From Streptomyces sp. ATexAB-D23 (GTDB lineage: Bacteria > Actinomycetota > Actinomycetes > Streptomycetales > Streptomycetaceae): a stretch of DNA of 64,000 nucleotides. Below the pieces are notes generated by a model. The model ran no database searches, was not told the DNA's origin, and worked only from the letters and a program-made list of their open reading frames with translations. A program made the position numbers and the translations under genes. Of the stretch, positions 63,286-64,000 are shown piece by piece (within the stretch, counting starts at the first letter, position 1; the number at the start of each line of letters is the position of its first letter). The DNA is taken from contig NZ_KB892057.1 of NCBI RefSeq assembly GCF_000373645.1, positions 62,001 to 126,000 on the forward strand. Reading direction: 5' to 3'.

Positions 63286-64000
63286 TGCCGAAGCTTGAAC
63301 TGCTCCCCGCCGTAGACGTCCGCGACGGCCAGGCGGTCCGCCTGGTGCACGGCGAGTCCGGCTCCGAGACCTCCTACGGCTCCCCGCTGGAGGCCGCACT
63401 CGCCTGGCAGCGCGCCGGCGCCGAGTGGCTGCACCTGGTCGACCTGGACGCCGCCTTCGGCACCGGCGACAACCGCGCGCTCATCGCCGAGGTGGCCGGC
63501 GCCATGGACATCAAGGTCGAGCTGTCCGGCGGCATCCGCGACGACGCCTCGCTCGCCGCCGCCCTGGCCACCGGCTGCCGCCGGGTCAACCTCGGCACCG
63601 CCGCCCTGGAGACCCCCGAGTGGGTCGCCAAGGTCATCGCCGAGCACGGCGACCAGATCGCCGTCGGCCTCGACGTGCGCGGCACCACCCTGCGCGGCCG
63701 GGGCTGGACCCGCGACGGCGGCGACCTCTACGAGACGCTCGCCCGCCTCGACTCCGAGGGCTGCGCCCGCTACGTCGTCACCGACATCGCCAAGGACGGC
63801 ACGCTCCAGGGCCCCAACCTGGAGCTCCTGAAGAACGTCTGCGCCGCCACCGACAAGCCCGTCGTCGCCTCCGGCGGCGTCTCCTCGCTGGACGACCTGC
63901 GGGCCATCGCCTCGCTGGTCCCGGCGGGCGTCGAGGGCGCCATCGTCGGCAAGGCCCTGTACGCGAAGGCGTTCACCCTCGAAGAGGCGCTGGAGGCGGT
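63285..64000 (+). CDS. priA: bifunctional isomerase PriA (HisA/TrpF), cut by window end
   Basis: The first 238 residues of a TIM-barrel isomerase. Asp11, Arg19 and Asp130 are in the places known for PriA (LLPAVDVRDGQAVR; VGLDVRG), which in actinobacteria does both the HisA and TrpF reactions. The phosphate loops are ELSGGIRDD and VASGGVSSLDDL. Only about the last residues are missing at 64000. The ATG at 63285 overlaps the hisH stop. I infer dual function from the taxon and conserved sites. Confidence 0.95.
   Translation, partial: MPKLELLPAVDVRDGQAVRLVHGESGSETSYGSPLEAALAWQRAGAEWLHLVDLDAAFGTGDNRALIAEVAGAMDIKVELSGGIRDDASLAAALATGCRRVNLGTAALETPEWVAKVIAEHGDQIAVGLDVRGTTLRGRGWTRDGGDLYETLARLDSEGCARYVVTDIAKDGTLQGPNLELLKNVCAATDKPVVASGGVSSLDDLRAIASLVPAGVEGAIVGKALYAKAFTLEEALEA

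Overview
The window is high-GC chromosomal DNA from an actinobacterium, almost certainly Streptomyces or a close relative. The evidence is the strong third-position GC bias, many GTG starts with GTGA/ATGA overlaps, Streptomyces-type families (SAV_6107, DUF3040, long DivIVA with a Gln/Pro/Gly linker, PriA in place of HisA) and the gene order itself. It is a core region, with no insertion sequences, phage genes, CRISPR arrays or rRNA/tRNA genes that I can see.

Layout. 1-7.1 kb: a small membrane protein with a low-complexity tail, an FAD oxidoreductase, a DUF4126 membrane protein, and a three-gene operon (degenerate ABC ATPase, YhgE/Pip membrane protein, TetR repressor) preceded by a clear TetR-type operator. 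7.1-9.3 kb: a HEPN-like SAV_6107 protein, a methyltransferase and DUF3040. 9.4-14.2 kb: a MoxR / DUF58 / transglutaminase operon on the minus strand, then a beta-carbonic anhydrase. 15.4-33.3 kb: the division and cell wall (dcw) cluster: rsmH, ftsL, ftsI, murE, murF, mraY, murD, ftsW, murG, ftsQ, ftsZ, pgeF, a YggS-family gene, sepF, a YggT-family gene and divIVA. There is no mraZ, murC, ddl or ftsA in it. 33.6-41.96 kb: ileS on the minus strand behind a T-box leader, then dksA-like, lspA, rluD-like, a GNAT gene and a cation/proton antiporter. 42-46.8 kb: MscS channel, hydrolase, DsbA-like protein, membrane protein and DUF2252 protein. 47-50.5 kb: dnaE (Pol III alpha). 50.6-59.3 kb: a small hydrophilic protein, NYN-domain protein, ABC exporter pair, membrane protein, YbaK, Lon-substrate-domain protein, a helical-repeat-like protein and a beta-helix membrane protein. 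59.4-64 kb: the histidine operon hisD-hisC-hisB-small membrane protein-hisH-priA, with priA cut by the window end.

How it fits together. The dcw genes form one long, tightly coupled plus-strand run that makes lipid II (MurE, MurF, MraY, MurD, MurG), polymerises it at the septum (FtsW, FtsI, FtsL, FtsQ) and assembles the Z-ring (FtsZ, SepF). DivIVA at the end serves polar growth. Hairpins sit at the two gaps inside the run (murD/ftsW and murG/ftsQ), and a complex promoter region precedes ftsZ. Convergent gene pairs are closed by strong GC hairpins. Several genes have a TANNNT-like -10 box 6-8 nt before the start codon and no Shine-Dalgarno sequence, suggesting leaderless transcripts. The least explained items are the degenerate ATPase paired with YhgE, the beta-helix membrane protein beside hisD, the 55-residue membrane protein embedded in the his operon, the HEPN-like protein with an RX4H motif, and a 20-bp perfect palindrome upstream of DUF4126.
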